This document shows positions 26,353 to 33,996 of a stretch of DNA of 39,509 bases, piece after piece; the first letter of the stretch is position 1; each line of letters begins with the position of its first letter. Source of the DNA: Pseudanabaena sp. UWO311. Its GTDB lineage: Bacteria > Cyanobacteriota > Cyanobacteriia > Pseudanabaenales > Pseudanabaenaceae. Below the pieces are notes generated by a model. The model saw only the letters and a program-made list of their open reading frames with translations. It did no database searches and had not been told where the DNA came from. The translations under genes and the position numbers were made by a program. The DNA is taken from the NCBI RefSeq assembly GCF_006937785.1, contig NZ_SJEE01000026.1:32001-71509 (forward strand), given 5' to 3'.

Positions 26353-26727
26353 TTACCAATCCAGCATTTTCATAATCTGATCGGGGAGATCGAGGGAATT
26401 AAAAGGTTTTGTAATTACCCCACTAACCCCTAAATCATTAAACTGTCTTCTCTCTGAGGTTTGGGCTTTGGCGGTTAAGAAAATCACAGGAATCTGAGCT
26501 GTTTGTGGATCGGCTTGAAGTGCTTTAAATGTGGCTATACCATCCATATCTGGCATCATCACATCTAGCAAAATAGCATCAGGGCTTTCATTGCAAGCAG
26601 TTTTAATCCCTTGTGGTCCCGAACTTGCAATTAACACCTCCCAATCAGCGACCATCTGAATACCAAACTGCACAACAGTTTGAATGCTTTCTTCATCATC
26701 AACAATCAAAATCCGTTTAGTCGGCAT
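26353..26727 (-). CDS. Single-domain CheY-like response regulator
   Basis: 124 residues, one receiver domain. The acidic pair is D10-D11 (ILIVDDEES), the phosphoacceptor is D55 (AILLDVMMPDMDG), with T85 (FLTAK) and K107 (GVITKPFN). It lacks an output domain, so it works by protein contact or as a relay intermediate. It ends five bases before the ATG of the REC-wHTH-Hpt-REC gene, so the two are almost certainly one operon and may exchange phosphate through the Hpt domain; that exchange is inferred. Its start is ATG at 26727. Confidence 0.93.
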   Translation of the reverse strand: MPTKRILIVDDEESIQTVVQFGIQMVADWEVLIASSGPQGIKTACNESPDAILLDVMMPDMDGIATFKALQADPQTAQIPVIFLTAKAQTSERRQFNDLGVSGVITKPFNSLDLPDQIMKMLDW

Positions 26728-26824
26728 GGCTCTCGCTAGCTATAAACAGTAGTTTTCATTATGAATCGATTTGTGCTTTTTGTATCATTGTGTATTGTCT
26801 CAAGACCTAAATGACTACTTGTAC

Positions 26825-26859
26825 ATTGCGATCGCCAAAATCAACAAGTCATCAAAACA
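26825..26859. repeat. Left direct repeat flanking brnTA
   Basis: A 35-base stretch beginning ATTGCGATCGCCAAAATC and ending ATCAAAACA. It matches 27462-27497 apart from a few substitutions and one single-base indel. The two copies bracket brnTA. An inverted repeat, TTGTAAC (26873-26879) and GTTACAA (26891-26897), lies between this copy and the toxin start and could be the operator of the module. Confidence 0.65.
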
Positions 26860-26924
26860 ATTTGGTAACTTGTTGTAACTACAAATTGTTGTTACAATTA
26901 ACTTGATGTTGATGTAAACCAGCA

Positions 26925-27195
26925 ATGGAGTTTGAATGGGATAAGCAAAGCGTCTTGCGAATCTTCGTAAACATGGAATTGATTTTCTAGATGTTTCTAT
27001 CGTGAAGGAGATACATTAACAGTTGAGGATAATCGCTATGATTATGGCGAGCAGCGTTTTGTCACATTTGGTTTATTACAAAGTTTAGTTGTTGCTATTG
27101 TCCATAGCGATCGCAATGATTCTATCCGTATTATTTCTGCAAGAAAGGCAACTAGATATGAACAAAAAATCTATTTCGAGGAAGTCTTTGACTGA
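26925..27195 (+). pseudogene. brnT: BrnT-type toxin gene broken by two frameshifts
   Basis: It starts with the BrnT hallmark MEFEWDKQ at 26925. The continuation RLANLRKHGIDFLDVSIV is in the next frame (from 26951), and EGDTLTVEDNRYDYGEQRF... SARKATRYEQKIYFEEVFD is in the third (from 27004 to the TGA at 27193-27195). Read together, these give a complete BrnT ribonuclease, including the conserved (R)KHGIDF and ISARKATRYE segments. The pattern fits loss of one base near 26949 and of about four bases near 27003. The unshifted frame stops at 26991, so no functional toxin can be made. Decay looks recent because the remaining codons are well conserved. Confidence 0.85.
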
Positions 27196-27436
27196 TTGGC
27201 AAAGGCTTGAGACGATGAATGATGAAGATATAGATCTGTCAGATTGTCCAGAAGTTACACCTGAGATGTTTGCTAAGGCAATTGTGAAACGTGGTGGGTT
27301 GCCTGTTGCGAAAAATAAAGCACAGATTACGCTTCGGATTGACAGTGATGTTTTAGATTGGTTTAAGTCTCAAGGGCGTGGTTATCAAACTCAGATTAAT
27401 TCTTTGTTACGGGCTTATATGGAAGCTAGAAAATAG
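27158..27436 (+). CDS. brnA: BrnA-type antitoxin, intact
   Basis: 92 residues from the ATG at 27158, overlapping the end of the brnT remnant by 38 bases in a different frame, as is usual for brnTA. The N-terminal half is variable and charged (MNKKSISRKSLTDWQRLETM, DEDIDLSDCPEVTPEMF). The C-terminal half is the BrnA/CopG-like DNA-binding part (AQITLRIDSDVLDWFKSQGR, YQTQINSLLRAYMEAR). BrnA binds BrnT and represses the operon promoter. With the toxin broken, this is an orphan antitoxin that might still act as a repressor or neutralise related toxins. Confidence 0.88.
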   Translation: MNKKSISRKSLTDWQRLETMNDEDIDLSDCPEVTPEMFAKAIVKRGGLPVAKNKAQITLRIDSDVLDWFKSQGRGYQTQINSLLRAYMEARK

Positions 27437-27461
27437 ATCGCCTTTCTCAAAGCTAAAAACA

Positions 27462-27497
27462 AATTGCGATCGCTAAAATCCTCAAGTCAATCAAAAC
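27462..27497. repeat. Right direct repeat flanking brnTA
   Basis: A 36-base stretch beginning ATTGCGATCGCTAAAATC and ending CAAAACA, matching the copy at 26825-26859. It lies between the brnA stop (27436) and the 3' end of the TOPRIM-like gene. Part of the match is a HIP1 octamer, which is common, but the similarity continues well beyond it. Confidence 0.65.
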
Positions 27498-27511
27498 AGC
27501 GATCGCATGTT

Positions 27512-28210
27512 CTACATTTCGTCCCAGATATCCAATAAATACTTCAGGCTAGATAAATGATTAGTTGATCTGCACCGTTCTATGAGAGCTTCTAAATATT
27601 CTTTTTCCGCAATGATTGTTGGATTACTCTGGATATAACCCAAACCAAATCCTCTCAAATACTCGTTTAAATAGGCTTTGTGAAACTTTGCTTTTGTCCG
27701 ATAGGAATGACTGGGTGGATGATCAGTCATCATCTCTGGATCGTCAACTAAAACATTATAATGATCTTTAAAAGCTAAGAATTTTCTAGAGCGATTCTCA
27801 GTACTACTTTTAAGTGGAATTTCTGCGTTACCTAAAAACCAAGTCTCCATGCAACAATTTTGAATGATGATATGAAACTTAGTTGTTTGGCTTTGTTCAA
27901 TGCCAACTTTAACTTTTAGTGTTTCAAGTTTATCGTTAACTTCATCATAGCGATCTTGATAAGTTTCCTCTTCTGAATCAAGACAGATAAAGAAATAATC
28001 TATATTACCGAATTTTTTTATGTCTGCTAAACATGATTCTATTCGACTAAATATGCTCGGATAGCCACCACCTATGATGATTCGACAGGAGCTATTCGTG
28101 TTATCTTCTGGTCTAGCGACAAACTTGAGATTGGGTAATAAATGCAATAACCAAGCCCTGTATATTTGGTATTCTGTGGTTGCCCCTTCAACTAAGAACA
28201 AAAGATTCAT
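27512..28210 (-). CDS. TOPRIM-like (RloB/DUF4276-like) protein, partner of the AAA ATPase
   Basis: 232 residues. The N-terminal MNLLFLVEGATTEYQIYRAW has the 'VEGxTE' signature of TOPRIM-like folds, with E8 as the metal-site candidate. YFFICLDSEEE gives D78 and E80/E81 on the next strand, and IQNCCMETWFLGN (E122, W124) resembles the conserved E-x-W region of DUF4276/RloB-like proteins. These act as nuclease or effector subunits beside OLD-like ATPases. It overlaps the ATPase gene by 4 bases (28207-28210), so they are translationally coupled. The exact family is uncertain; a TOPRIM-like fold is an inference from motifs. Confidence 0.65.
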   Translation of the reverse strand: MNLLFLVEGATTEYQIYRAWLLHLLPNLKFVARPEDNTNSSCRIIIGGGYPSIFSRIESCLADIKKFGNIDYFFICLDSEEETYQDRYDEVNDKLETLKVKVGIEQSQTTKFHIIIQNCCMETWFLGNAEIPLKSSTENRSRKFLAFKDHYNVLVDDPEMMTDHPPSHSYRTKAKFHKAYLNEYLRGFGLGYIQSNPTIIAEKEYLEALIERCRSTNHLSSLKYLLDIWDEM

Positions 28211-29358
28211 GCAACTCCACCTTCATATACAAGAAAGTTAATTAGTTGAGTAAACTTATCTAAGCTAGATGCTGTATCAAGGGCAGGAATATCTATTGCT
28301 TTTCTAGCTCTTATCATTCCGTTAGTTCTACTTACTAATTGCCAAGTTTCCCAAGGGATATTATTAATGATATAGGGATGATGACTGGTAAGAATAAATT
28401 GTAGATTTGGCGATTTGTCTAGAATAAAATCTGTTAGCTGTGGCATACAGTTAATACCCAAGCTATTTTCAAACTCATCAATAACAACTACTGATTCTTC
28501 AGGTGAAGCTAAAATATCTATTAAACAAGTTAATACACGATACATACCAGACGATATTTCTACCTGAGAAATCCAGTTTGCTGAACCTCTCTCTAAAATT
28601 TCTATTAGGAGAGCATATCTATTATCCGACTTCAGTTCAGCATTGACTCTAACATCTTCTACATTGGGAAATATCCCAGTGTAAATATCTTTTATCTCGT
28701 CAAAAGTTTTAGGAAAAATTTTTTCTAGATAGTAAGCCGTAAGCACTGTAGGAGCATCGGCTGCCATGTCTTTGAACTTTTCTAGGTGAATAAAATAATT
28801 AGAGTCTTCTATCTCAGAATCTAACAATACATGCATATTGCTAGGATCAACTCCAATTGACGGAATTAGCTCTTGTGGGATTACTTTAACAATAAATCTT
28901 TTGAATGCCTCAGTTACAGGCGCTATAGATTCTTCTTCTGCTAAAAGACTAATCGCACTTTCAGTTTTTTTGAACTTTTGCAAATTTTCTCCGTTTAATT
29001 TCGACTTTGTTTTGCTCCGATGTAAAATCTCTATTTCTGTGTTATCTTCAAATTTAATGAGCTTTTCTTCTGAAATTTCGACTCGTATCTGTTCACTTGA
29101 GAACGAGTCTTGAATAGAATTTGTTGTTATTTCCCATCTATAATCTTGCCCTAAATGAGAAAAATCAATAGCCCACGCTAGATTTTCTAACGGGAGGACT
29201 TTACCCTGTGCAACATTAAAAATCAGAACAAGTGCTTTCAGAATGGTTGTCTTTCCAGCACCAGAGCTACCAACTAACAAGTTTAAATTATCAAATCTAA
29301 CTTTTTCTATCTGCCAGTTTTGCGTGTTGTTTCTAAAAGTAAAACTTTTAATGTTCAT
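28207..29358 (-). CDS. AAA/ABC-type ATPase of a two-gene OLD-like module
   Basis: 383 residues. Walker A GSSGAGKTT is at 30-38 (K36), preceded by the typical LNLLV strand. An ABC-like signature, ISSGMYR, lies at 268-274. Walker B is VVVIDEFENSLG with D294-E295, and the switch histidines are H326-H327 in ILTSHHPYIIN. This is the AAA_15/AAA_21 type found in OLD nucleases, PARIS AriA, Septu and AbiL ATPases. No nuclease domain is fused; instead the TOPRIM-like gene follows with a 4-base overlap. A defence role is inferred from architecture and neighbourhood. It is divergent from the gene at 29449. Confidence 0.85.
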   Translation of the reverse strand: MNIKSFTFRNNTQNWQIEKVRFDNLNLLVGSSGAGKTTILKALVLIFNVAQGKVLPLENLAWAIDFSHLGQDYRWEITTNSIQDSFSSEQIRVEISEEKLIKFEDNTEIEILHRSKTKSKLNGENLQKFKKTESAISLLAEEESIAPVTEAFKRFIVKVIPQELIPSIGVDPSNMHVLLDSEIEDSNYFIHLEKFKDMAADAPTVLTAYYLEKIFPKTFDEIKDIYTGIFPNVEDVRVNAELKSDNRYALLIEILERGSANWISQVEISSGMYRVLTCLIDILASPEESVVVIDEFENSLGINCMPQLTDFILDKSPNLQFILTSHHPYIINNIPWETWQLVSRTNGMIRARKAIDIPALDTASSLDKFTQLINFLVYEGGVA

Positions 29359-29448
29359 GATTGCTCAAAACTAGGAATAATATTGTGACTATCTTGATAC
29401 AAATGTTTATAACCAAACATAAATGAGTGATTATCATAAGATACAGTC

Positions 29449-30024
29449 ATGTCCAACACAATAGCTGATATGGACTCCAAAAATTCTGACTCGATATTTT
29501 TAACTGACTTGACTGACTTGACTAATGGTTTCCCAGCGATTACTCCTGTATTTGGGGCAACCTTAGCCGAAGCTTGTGCAGTTTGCTTAAGCGATCGCGG
29601 ACATCCTCAGGGCATAAACCTTGCAGTTGAAGGCGACTTTCAGGCAACATTTAAGCTGTATTGGCAACCCGTAACACCACAGATGATTCGATGTTGGAAT
29701 GATTTAGAATATACAACAGAGCAAGCAGCTTACGGTATTGCTTTTATGATTATTACCAGACTTACAGATTTTACTGTTATTGAGCGATCTCGCAAAGGCA
29801 CAGGATTTGACTATTGGCTAGGTACTGAAACCGATGATGAGCTGCTCCCATTTCAGAATAAAGTTCGATTAGAGATATCAGGTATTCGAGCAGGATATCA
29901 AAAACGAATAAACTTTAGATTAAAGCAGAAGCTAGAACAGACCAAATCTTCTGATGGTATATTGCCTGCTTATGTTGTAGTAGTTGAATTTAGCAAACCG
30001 ATAGCAATGACAGCAAAAAAATGA
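29449..30024 (+). CDS. Cyanobacterial hypothetical protein, first of a coupled pair
   Basis: 191 residues, not recognised. It begins with a flexible segment (DLTDLTNGFPAITPVFGATL), then a compact mixed domain with AEACAVCLSDRGHPQGINLA, FKLYWQPVTPQMIRCWND, a possible helix GIAFMIITRLTDFTVIERSR and GTGFDYWLGTETDDELLPFQ. There is no signal peptide or membrane helix. It overlaps the next gene by four bases (ATGA at 30021-30024), so the two products are made together and probably interact. It is divergent from the ATPase gene, sharing a 90-base promoter gap, so a link to the module there is possible but unproven. Confidence 0.75.
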   Translation: MSNTIADMDSKNSDSIFLTDLTDLTNGFPAITPVFGATLAEACAVCLSDRGHPQGINLAVEGDFQATFKLYWQPVTPQMIRCWNDLEYTTEQAAYGIAFMIITRLTDFTVIERSRKGTGFDYWLGTETDDELLPFQNKVRLEISGIRAGYQKRINFRLKQKLEQTKSSDGILPAYVVVVEFSKPIAMTAKK

Positions 30025-30407
30025 CGCAAGTTAATGTATTACATAAAGAAGCAATGGACTTAGCAGAATTAGCCCAAGTGGCTAAGCTCAGAGGTGAAAT
30101 AGAGCAATCTAATCATTTGCTTAGACAAGCCTTTGCTCAAGAGTCAAGCGCCGCCGCCCTAATTGCTAATCATTGGGAATCTGAGCCAACCCGTTCAGTT
30201 TTACATTGTAGTGCTGCCTCTTTAGCGATCGAATGTGGAGAGTTTGAGATAGCCAATCGACTAATTGCAACGGCTCTATCAGGCAATCCTCCAGCAGAAA
30301 TTGCCGAAGAATTACAAGATTTATTCATTCAAATTAATCTTCGCCAATATTTAGAACGTCGAGGTGTAGCTCTAGATGAAGAGAAATTAGCTAGTTTAGT
30401 TAGATAG
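30021..30407 (+). CDS. Small helical (TPR-like) hypothetical protein, second of a coupled pair
   Basis: 128 residues, almost entirely alpha-helical. LHKEAMDLAELAQVAKLRGE and AASLAIECGEFEIANRLIAT read like TPR-type helix pairs (A..A...G....A...). It ends EEKLASLVR. It is coupled to the preceding gene by an ATGA overlap. It converges on the GNAT gene, with only six bases between the two stops and no hairpin. It is probably an adaptor for its partner; no function is claimed. Confidence 0.75.
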   Translation: MTQVNVLHKEAMDLAELAQVAKLRGEIEQSNHLLRQAFAQESSAAALIANHWESEPTRSVLHCSAASLAIECGEFEIANRLIATALSGNPPAEIAEELQDLFIQINLRQYLERRGVALDEEKLASLVR

Positions 30408-30413
30408 AGCAGC

Positions 30414-30926
30414 CTAGATTAAAGATGAAATTGCATCGTTGATTGTAATCATCAAAGTCATCGGCGCAATAGGCGAAACCGTAAAACCACACTTCTCATA
30501 AAATTGCTTTGCCTCATCAGAAATTGCTTCCACTAAAATCGCTCTAATTCCCGCAATTTCAGAAGCTTGCAATGTACGAAGTATCGCATCCCTGAGCAAG
30601 GCTTTGCCAATTCTCTTACCCTGCCAATTTTGAGCAACTGCTAAACGCCCAATAATCATCACAGGAATGGGATCGGGCATATTTCGCTTGACTTTACCTG
30701 TGGAAAGGGTCTGCGCGATCGCACCATTTGCTAAACAGTAATAAGCCACAACCACATTCTCAACAGTAACTACATAGGTTCGAGAAGCACCTTGTATTTC
30801 ATTCTTGAAAGCTCGATGCTTTAACCAATTATTGAGTTGAATATTTCCACAATCAAATTGATCGACTTGATGAGAAGGATTGATTTTTTCGGGTGGGTTA
30901 ATTCCTTGATTAGTCATTAATCCCAA
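30414..30926 (-). CDS. GNAT acetyltransferase toxin of a TacT/AtaT-type TA pair
   Basis: 170 residues. The GNAT acetyl-CoA loop is IIGRLAVAQNWQGKRIGKAL, with Q102-G103-K-R-I-G107. Y143 in AKQFYEKCGF is at the position of the catalytic tyrosine of TacT-like toxins. The N-terminal FDCGNIQLNNWLKHRA and ASRTYVVTVENVVVAYYCLA are typical of this toxin subfamily. Such toxins acetylate the amino group of charged tRNA and stop translation. Here it overlaps the upstream RHH antitoxin gene by 10 bases, the standard antitoxin-first order. All key residues appear intact. Confidence 0.9.
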   Translation of the reverse strand: MGLMTNQGINPPEKINPSHQVDQFDCGNIQLNNWLKHRAFKNEIQGASRTYVVTVENVVVAYYCLANGAIAQTLSTGKVKRNMPDPIPVMIIGRLAVAQNWQGKRIGKALLRDAILRTLQASEIAGIRAILVEAISDEAKQFYEKCGFTVSPIAPMTLMITINDAISSLI

Positions 30927-31234
30927 GGAGCCTTTGTCGTTAATAGTTGGCGCAGATTGTCATTAGGCATGATAGGAGCATCTAAGCGATCCATAAACTG
31001 CTGAAATTGCTCTGCATTAACATCAAAAAAGCAGCGATCGAGTAAAACATCTTGTGCTTTTTGGTGGGCAGATTCCAGCATGAATTCTGAGCGACTTTTA
31101 CCTTGTAATGTTGCCGCCCGATCAATTAAATCTCTCTGATTTTGGCTAATCCGAATATTAATAGACAAGTCACGAGTTTGATTGAGAACTTGTTCTTTGA
31201 TTTTTGTTATCTGAGATTGAGGTGATTTAGGCAT
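30917..31234 (-). CDS. DUF1778 ribbon-helix-helix antitoxin
   Basis: 105 residues from the ATG at 31234 (MPKSPQSQITKIKEQVLNQT). The frame is open to an ATG at 31267, but that ATG overlaps the TATAAT at 31266-31271, so the inner start is preferred. The RHH segment is SINIRISQNQRDLIDRAATL, followed by GKSRSEFMLESAHQKAQDVL, classic DUF1778. The C-terminal tail (FQQFMDRLDAPIMPNDNLRQ) would wrap the GNAT toxin. It neutralises the toxin and represses its own promoter, for which a palindromic operator is visible just upstream. Confidence 0.88.
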   Translation of the reverse strand: MPKSPQSQITKIKEQVLNQTRDLSINIRISQNQRDLIDRAATLQGKSRSEFMLESAHQKAQDVLLDRCFFDVNAEQFQQFMDRLDAPIMPNDNLRQLLTTKAPWD

Positions 31235-31265
31235 AATTAAAAATTTGTTATATACCCTTATTAAC

Positions 31266-31298
31266 ATTATATTAACGCTTTTGTATATACAATGTCAA
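31266..31298 (-). promoter_or_regulatory. Promoter and palindromic operator of the RHH/GNAT operon
   Basis: Reading the minus strand: TTGACA (31298-31293), then the perfect 12-base palindrome TTGTATATACAA (31292-31281), then TATAAT (31271-31266). The spacing between the two hexamers is 21 bases, longer than the ideal 17; TTAATA at 17 bases is an alternative -10. The palindrome lies between the promoter elements, exactly where an RHH antitoxin-toxin complex would autorepress. Confidence 0.65.
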
Positions 31299-31357
31299 TA
31301 CAAGAACCACTATTCAGGGTTTGTGCTGTATATAGCGGTTAAAAGTCTTTAAAAAAA

Positions 31358-31386
31358 CAAAAAGCCGCGCATTGCGCGGCTTTTTG
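31358..31386. terminator. Perfect 13-bp hairpin after ftsH, loop ATT
   Basis: Arms 31358-31370 (CAAAAAGCCGCGC) and 31374-31386 are perfect around ATT (core GCATTGC). It lies 17 bases past the ftsH stop. Read on the minus strand it is a GC stem followed by a T run, so it is the ftsH terminator. Confidence 0.9.
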
Positions 31387-31403
31387 GTAATGAATTGAGA
31401 AAG

Positions 31404-33266
31404 TTATACGTTAACTTCAGCAGGCTTGACTTGAGATAGCAAACCAGTTAGGAAATCACCCTCGATTACTTCTGTTTCTAAGAGCTTCTCAGAGATAGAC
31501 TCTAGCAAATCACGATTCGCATTGAGAATCGCTAGCGCCTTCGCATGGGCATTCTCGACGATGGTTTTGATTTCCTTGTCGATCGCTTCCGAAGTTGCAG
31601 GGCTGACATTGCGTGCCATCTCCATACCGCCGAGGAATTGATTTTGTTGCTTTTGGTAGGCAAGTGGCCCCAAAACTTCGCTCATACCGTAGCTAGTTAC
31701 CATCTTATCTGCCAGATCCGTAGCCCGTTGAAGGTCATTCGATGCACCTGTAGTAATGCTACCGAAGATGATTTCTTCTGCCGATCGCCCACCGAGAAGA
31801 GTTGCAATTTGGGCTTCGATTTCTTCTTTGCTTAACAAGAAGCGATCTTCTGTTGGGAGTTGCAAGGTGTATCCGAGAGCCGCCATACCGCGAGGCACGA
31901 TCGAGATTTTCTCAACTTTGCCGCTACTGGAGTTAAGCGCTCCTACTAGAGCATGACCAACTTCGTGATAGGCAACAATCCGCTTCTCGTTCTCATTGAG
32001 AACACGACTCTTCTTCTCTAGACCAGCAACTACACGCTCAACTGCTTCTGCAAAGTCTTCAAGCAAGACCGTTTCACGTCCAGCACGGGCTGCAAGTAGA
32101 GCTGCCTCATTAACGAGGTTAGCAAGGTCAGCACCCGCAAATCCAGAAGTACGTGTTGCGATCGTTTCTAGGTCAACACTCTTGTCGAGGGTGACTTTAG
32201 CCGCGTGGATTTTGAGAATTGCTAAGCGTCCGCTCTTGTCAGGGCGATCGACTAAGACTTGGCGATCGAAACGACCTGGACGTAATAGTGCTTGGTCAAG
32301 GGTTTCAGGACGGTTGGTTGCCGCGAGAACAATGACAGTAGTTCCATCAACACCAAAGCCATCCATTTCCGTGAGCAACTGATTGAGAGTTTGTTCGCGC
32401 TCATCGTTACCGCCGTACATACCACCGCTAGAACGAGCCTTACCGATCGCATCAAGTTCATCGATAAAGATAATACAAGGAGATTGTTTTTTTGCTTGTT
32501 CAAACAAGTCACGAACTCGTGAAGAACCAACACCGACAAAGAGTTCCACAAATTCAGAACCAGAGATACTGAAGAAAGGAACGCCTGCTTCCCCCGCAAC
32601 TGCCTTGGCAAGCAGAGTTTTACCTGTTCCGGGAGGACCAACTAGCAATACGCCTTTAGGAATCTTTGCGCCGATTTTGGTGTACTTCTCTGGAGTTTTG
32701 AGGAACTGGACAATTTCTTGAAGTTCTAGTTTCGCTTCATCAACGCCTGCAACATCGGTAAACATGGTTTTGGTTGCTTCGCCTTCGACATAGACCTTTG
32801 CCTTGCTCTTGCCAATCTGTAAGCCACCAGGTGCGCCGCCGCCACCATTACGACTAAAGAGTTGGAAAATACCCACAAAGATCAACGGGGGAATTACCCA
32901 GCTAAGTAATGTGCCGAACCAGCCCGACTTTTGCACAGGTGCAGCGGCAAATTCTACGCCACTCTTTTCGAGGCGTTCAGGGAGATTTAAGTCAAAAATT
33001 GGGGTGGTGGAAATCACATCACCAGGAAGTTCAGGGCTAACACCCTTTAGCTGATAAGTGATTTGGTCTTGTCCAATATATACACGTGCTACATGCCCTT
33101 CTTCGATTTCATGCACGAACAGACTATAAGGAACACGGGCTACGGGAGGCGCGAATAAGTTTGGTAAAAATATATTGATAATGAGCAATCCTGCACCGAT
33201 CAGCAATAGGATATTGCCAATCAGACGAGCACGCGATCGCTTGGGGTCTTCTTTTTTTACAGCCAT
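31404..33266 (-). CDS. ftsH: ATP-dependent zinc metalloprotease FtsH
   Basis: 620 residues, normal length. Two N-terminal membrane helices, about 14-34 and 117-137, bracket the periplasmic or lumenal domain. The AAA+ module has Walker A GPPGTGKT (210-217), Walker [12 protein letters not shown] (265-275) and the SRH region [20 protein letters not shown]. The zinc site is HEVGH (434-438). It degrades membrane proteins; cyanobacterial thylakoid FtsH complexes remove damaged D1 during photosystem II repair, the process Psb32 also serves. Which of the several FtsH paralogues this is cannot be told from the window alone. It is monocistronic, with a strong hairpin at its end. Confidence 0.97.
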   Translation of the reverse strand: MAVKKEDPKRSRARLIGNILLLIGAGLLIINIFLPNLFAPPVARVPYSLFVHEIEEGHVARVYIGQDQITYQLKGVSPELPGDVISTTPIFDLNLPERLEKSGVEFAAAPVQKSGWFGTLLSWVIPPLIFVGIFQLFSRNGGGGAPGGLQIGKSKAKVYVEGEATKTMFTDVAGVDEAKLELQEIVQFLKTPEKYTKIGAKIPKGVLLVGPPGTGKTLLAKAVAGEAGVPFFSISGSEFVELFVGVGSSRVRDLFEQAKKQSPCIIFIDELDAIGKARSSGGMYGGNDEREQTLNQLLTEMDGFGVDGTTVIVLAATNRPETLDQALLRPGRFDRQVLVDRPDKSGRLAILKIHAAKVTLDKSVDLETIATRTSGFAGADLANLVNEAALLAARAGRETVLLEDFAEAVERVVAGLEKKSRVLNENEKRIVAYHEVGHALVGALNSSSGKVEKISIVPRGMAALGYTLQLPTEDRFLLSKEEIEAQIATLLGGRSAEEIIFGSITTGASNDLQRATDLADKMVTSYGMSEVLGPLAYQKQQNQFLGGMEMARNVSPATSEAIDKEIKTIVENAHAKALAILNANRDLLESISEKLLETEVIEGDFLTGLLSQVKPAEVNV

Positions 33267-33436
33267 TTTTTTATACTTTAAGATTTGTTGCTAAAGTCAT
33301 TATAGAAATGATGGTTTACAGGCGCTAGACCGAAAACGTAGGGATAGCCGCCTGTATCGCTAGGAAGATAAGCACCAAAAAGCAGCGACTTGTGCGACTT
33401 TTTAGTTATCTACAATTTGATATGAAATAATTATGT

Positions 33437-33622
33437 ATGGCAAAAGATTTATATCACGATCACGTTAAACACGCCCTTGAGAAAGATGGGTGGGAAATAA
33501 CTCATGATCCCTATGAATTGCGTGTAGGTGGAGTTGAAATGTATAGAGCTGTGCAACGCAGTCAACTTAAGCTTTTGGTTTATGACTTAGAGAAGGAGAT
33601 TATTGAACAATGGATAAAGTAA
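33437..33622 (+). CDS. xisH: XisH-like protein with an internal deletion of the nuclease core
   Basis: 61 residues, against about 138 for XisH. The N-terminal part (MAKDLYHDHVKHALEKDGWE, ITHDPYELRVGGVEMY) is a perfect-looking XisH start. It jumps directly to the XisH C-terminus (QLKLLVYDLEKEIIEQWIK). The missing middle normally holds the PD-(D/E)XK-like acidic core (IDL.AE...AVEIKSF). The reading frame is kept, so this is an in-frame deletion of roughly 75 codons with the junction near 33541-33550. Its stop overlaps the start of xisI by 13 bases. XisH is named for the fdxN-element excision of heterocystous cyanobacteria, but xisHI pairs are widespread. Confidence 0.85.
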   Translation: MAKDLYHDHVKHALEKDGWEITHDPYELRVGGVEMYRAVQRSQLKLLVYDLEKEIIEQWIK

Positions 33623-33951
33623 ATGTCTATAGGCAATATATTCAACAACTAATGCAAGCAAGAGCAAATCGTTCTATGCAATCTTCAAAGGAAGTCGAGG
33701 CTCAGACTATTTTTGATGTGGAGCGCGATCATTATCAGTTAGTTTATGTAGGCTGGAAACGCAATGATATAAGAGATTATGGATGTTTATTACATCTAGA
33801 TATTAAGGATCAAAAGATTTGGATTCAATATGATGGGACTGAGGGTGGTATTGCCTATGAGCTATTGAAGCTAGGGGTACCTAGGGAAGATATTGTATTA
33901 GGATTTCAACCTCTTAGAGTGCGTGCTGATACCGAGTTTGCTGTAGGTTAA
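33610..33951 (+). CDS. xisI: XisI-like fdxN element excision controlling factor
   Basis: 113 residues, normal length. It begins MDKVNVYRQYIQQLMQARAN and carries the family core DHYQLVYVGWKRNDIRDYGC, LHLDIKDQKIWIQYDGTEGG and GVPREDIVLGF, with the usual TEFAVG end. XisI proteins accompany XisH; biochemical function is not established, though the pair has been compared to toxin-antitoxin or nuclease-regulator pairs. The gene looks intact while its partner is truncated. Its last codons (Ala-Val-Gly-stop) lie in the left arm of the palindrome 33940-33996. Confidence 0.9.
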   Translation: MDKVNVYRQYIQQLMQARANRSMQSSKEVEAQTIFDVERDHYQLVYVGWKRNDIRDYGCLLHLDIKDQKIWIQYDGTEGGIAYELLKLGVPREDIVLGFQPLRVRADTEFAVG

Positions 33952-33996
33952 AAAGAATTGCGGCGCAAAGCGCCGCAATTCTTTTTAACCTACAGC
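33940..33996. terminator. Perfect 27-bp palindrome overlapping the xisI stop, loop AAA
   Basis: Arms 33940-33966 and 33970-33996 are perfectly complementary around AAA (core GCAAAGC). The left arm holds the last three sense codons and stop of xisI (33940-33951). AAAAAGAATTGCGGCGC arms give the A-run/GC-stem/T-run layout of a bidirectional terminator. Confidence 0.92.

Noticed and set aside
31996-32641. Overlapping frames of about 128 codons on both strands inside ftsH
   Set aside because: Shadows of the ftsH coding sequence; no independent signals.
33437-33951. XisHI as evidence for an fdxN excision element or heterocyst formation
   Set aside because: xisHI pairs occur in many cyanobacteria without such elements, and no xisF-type recombinase or nif gene is present here.
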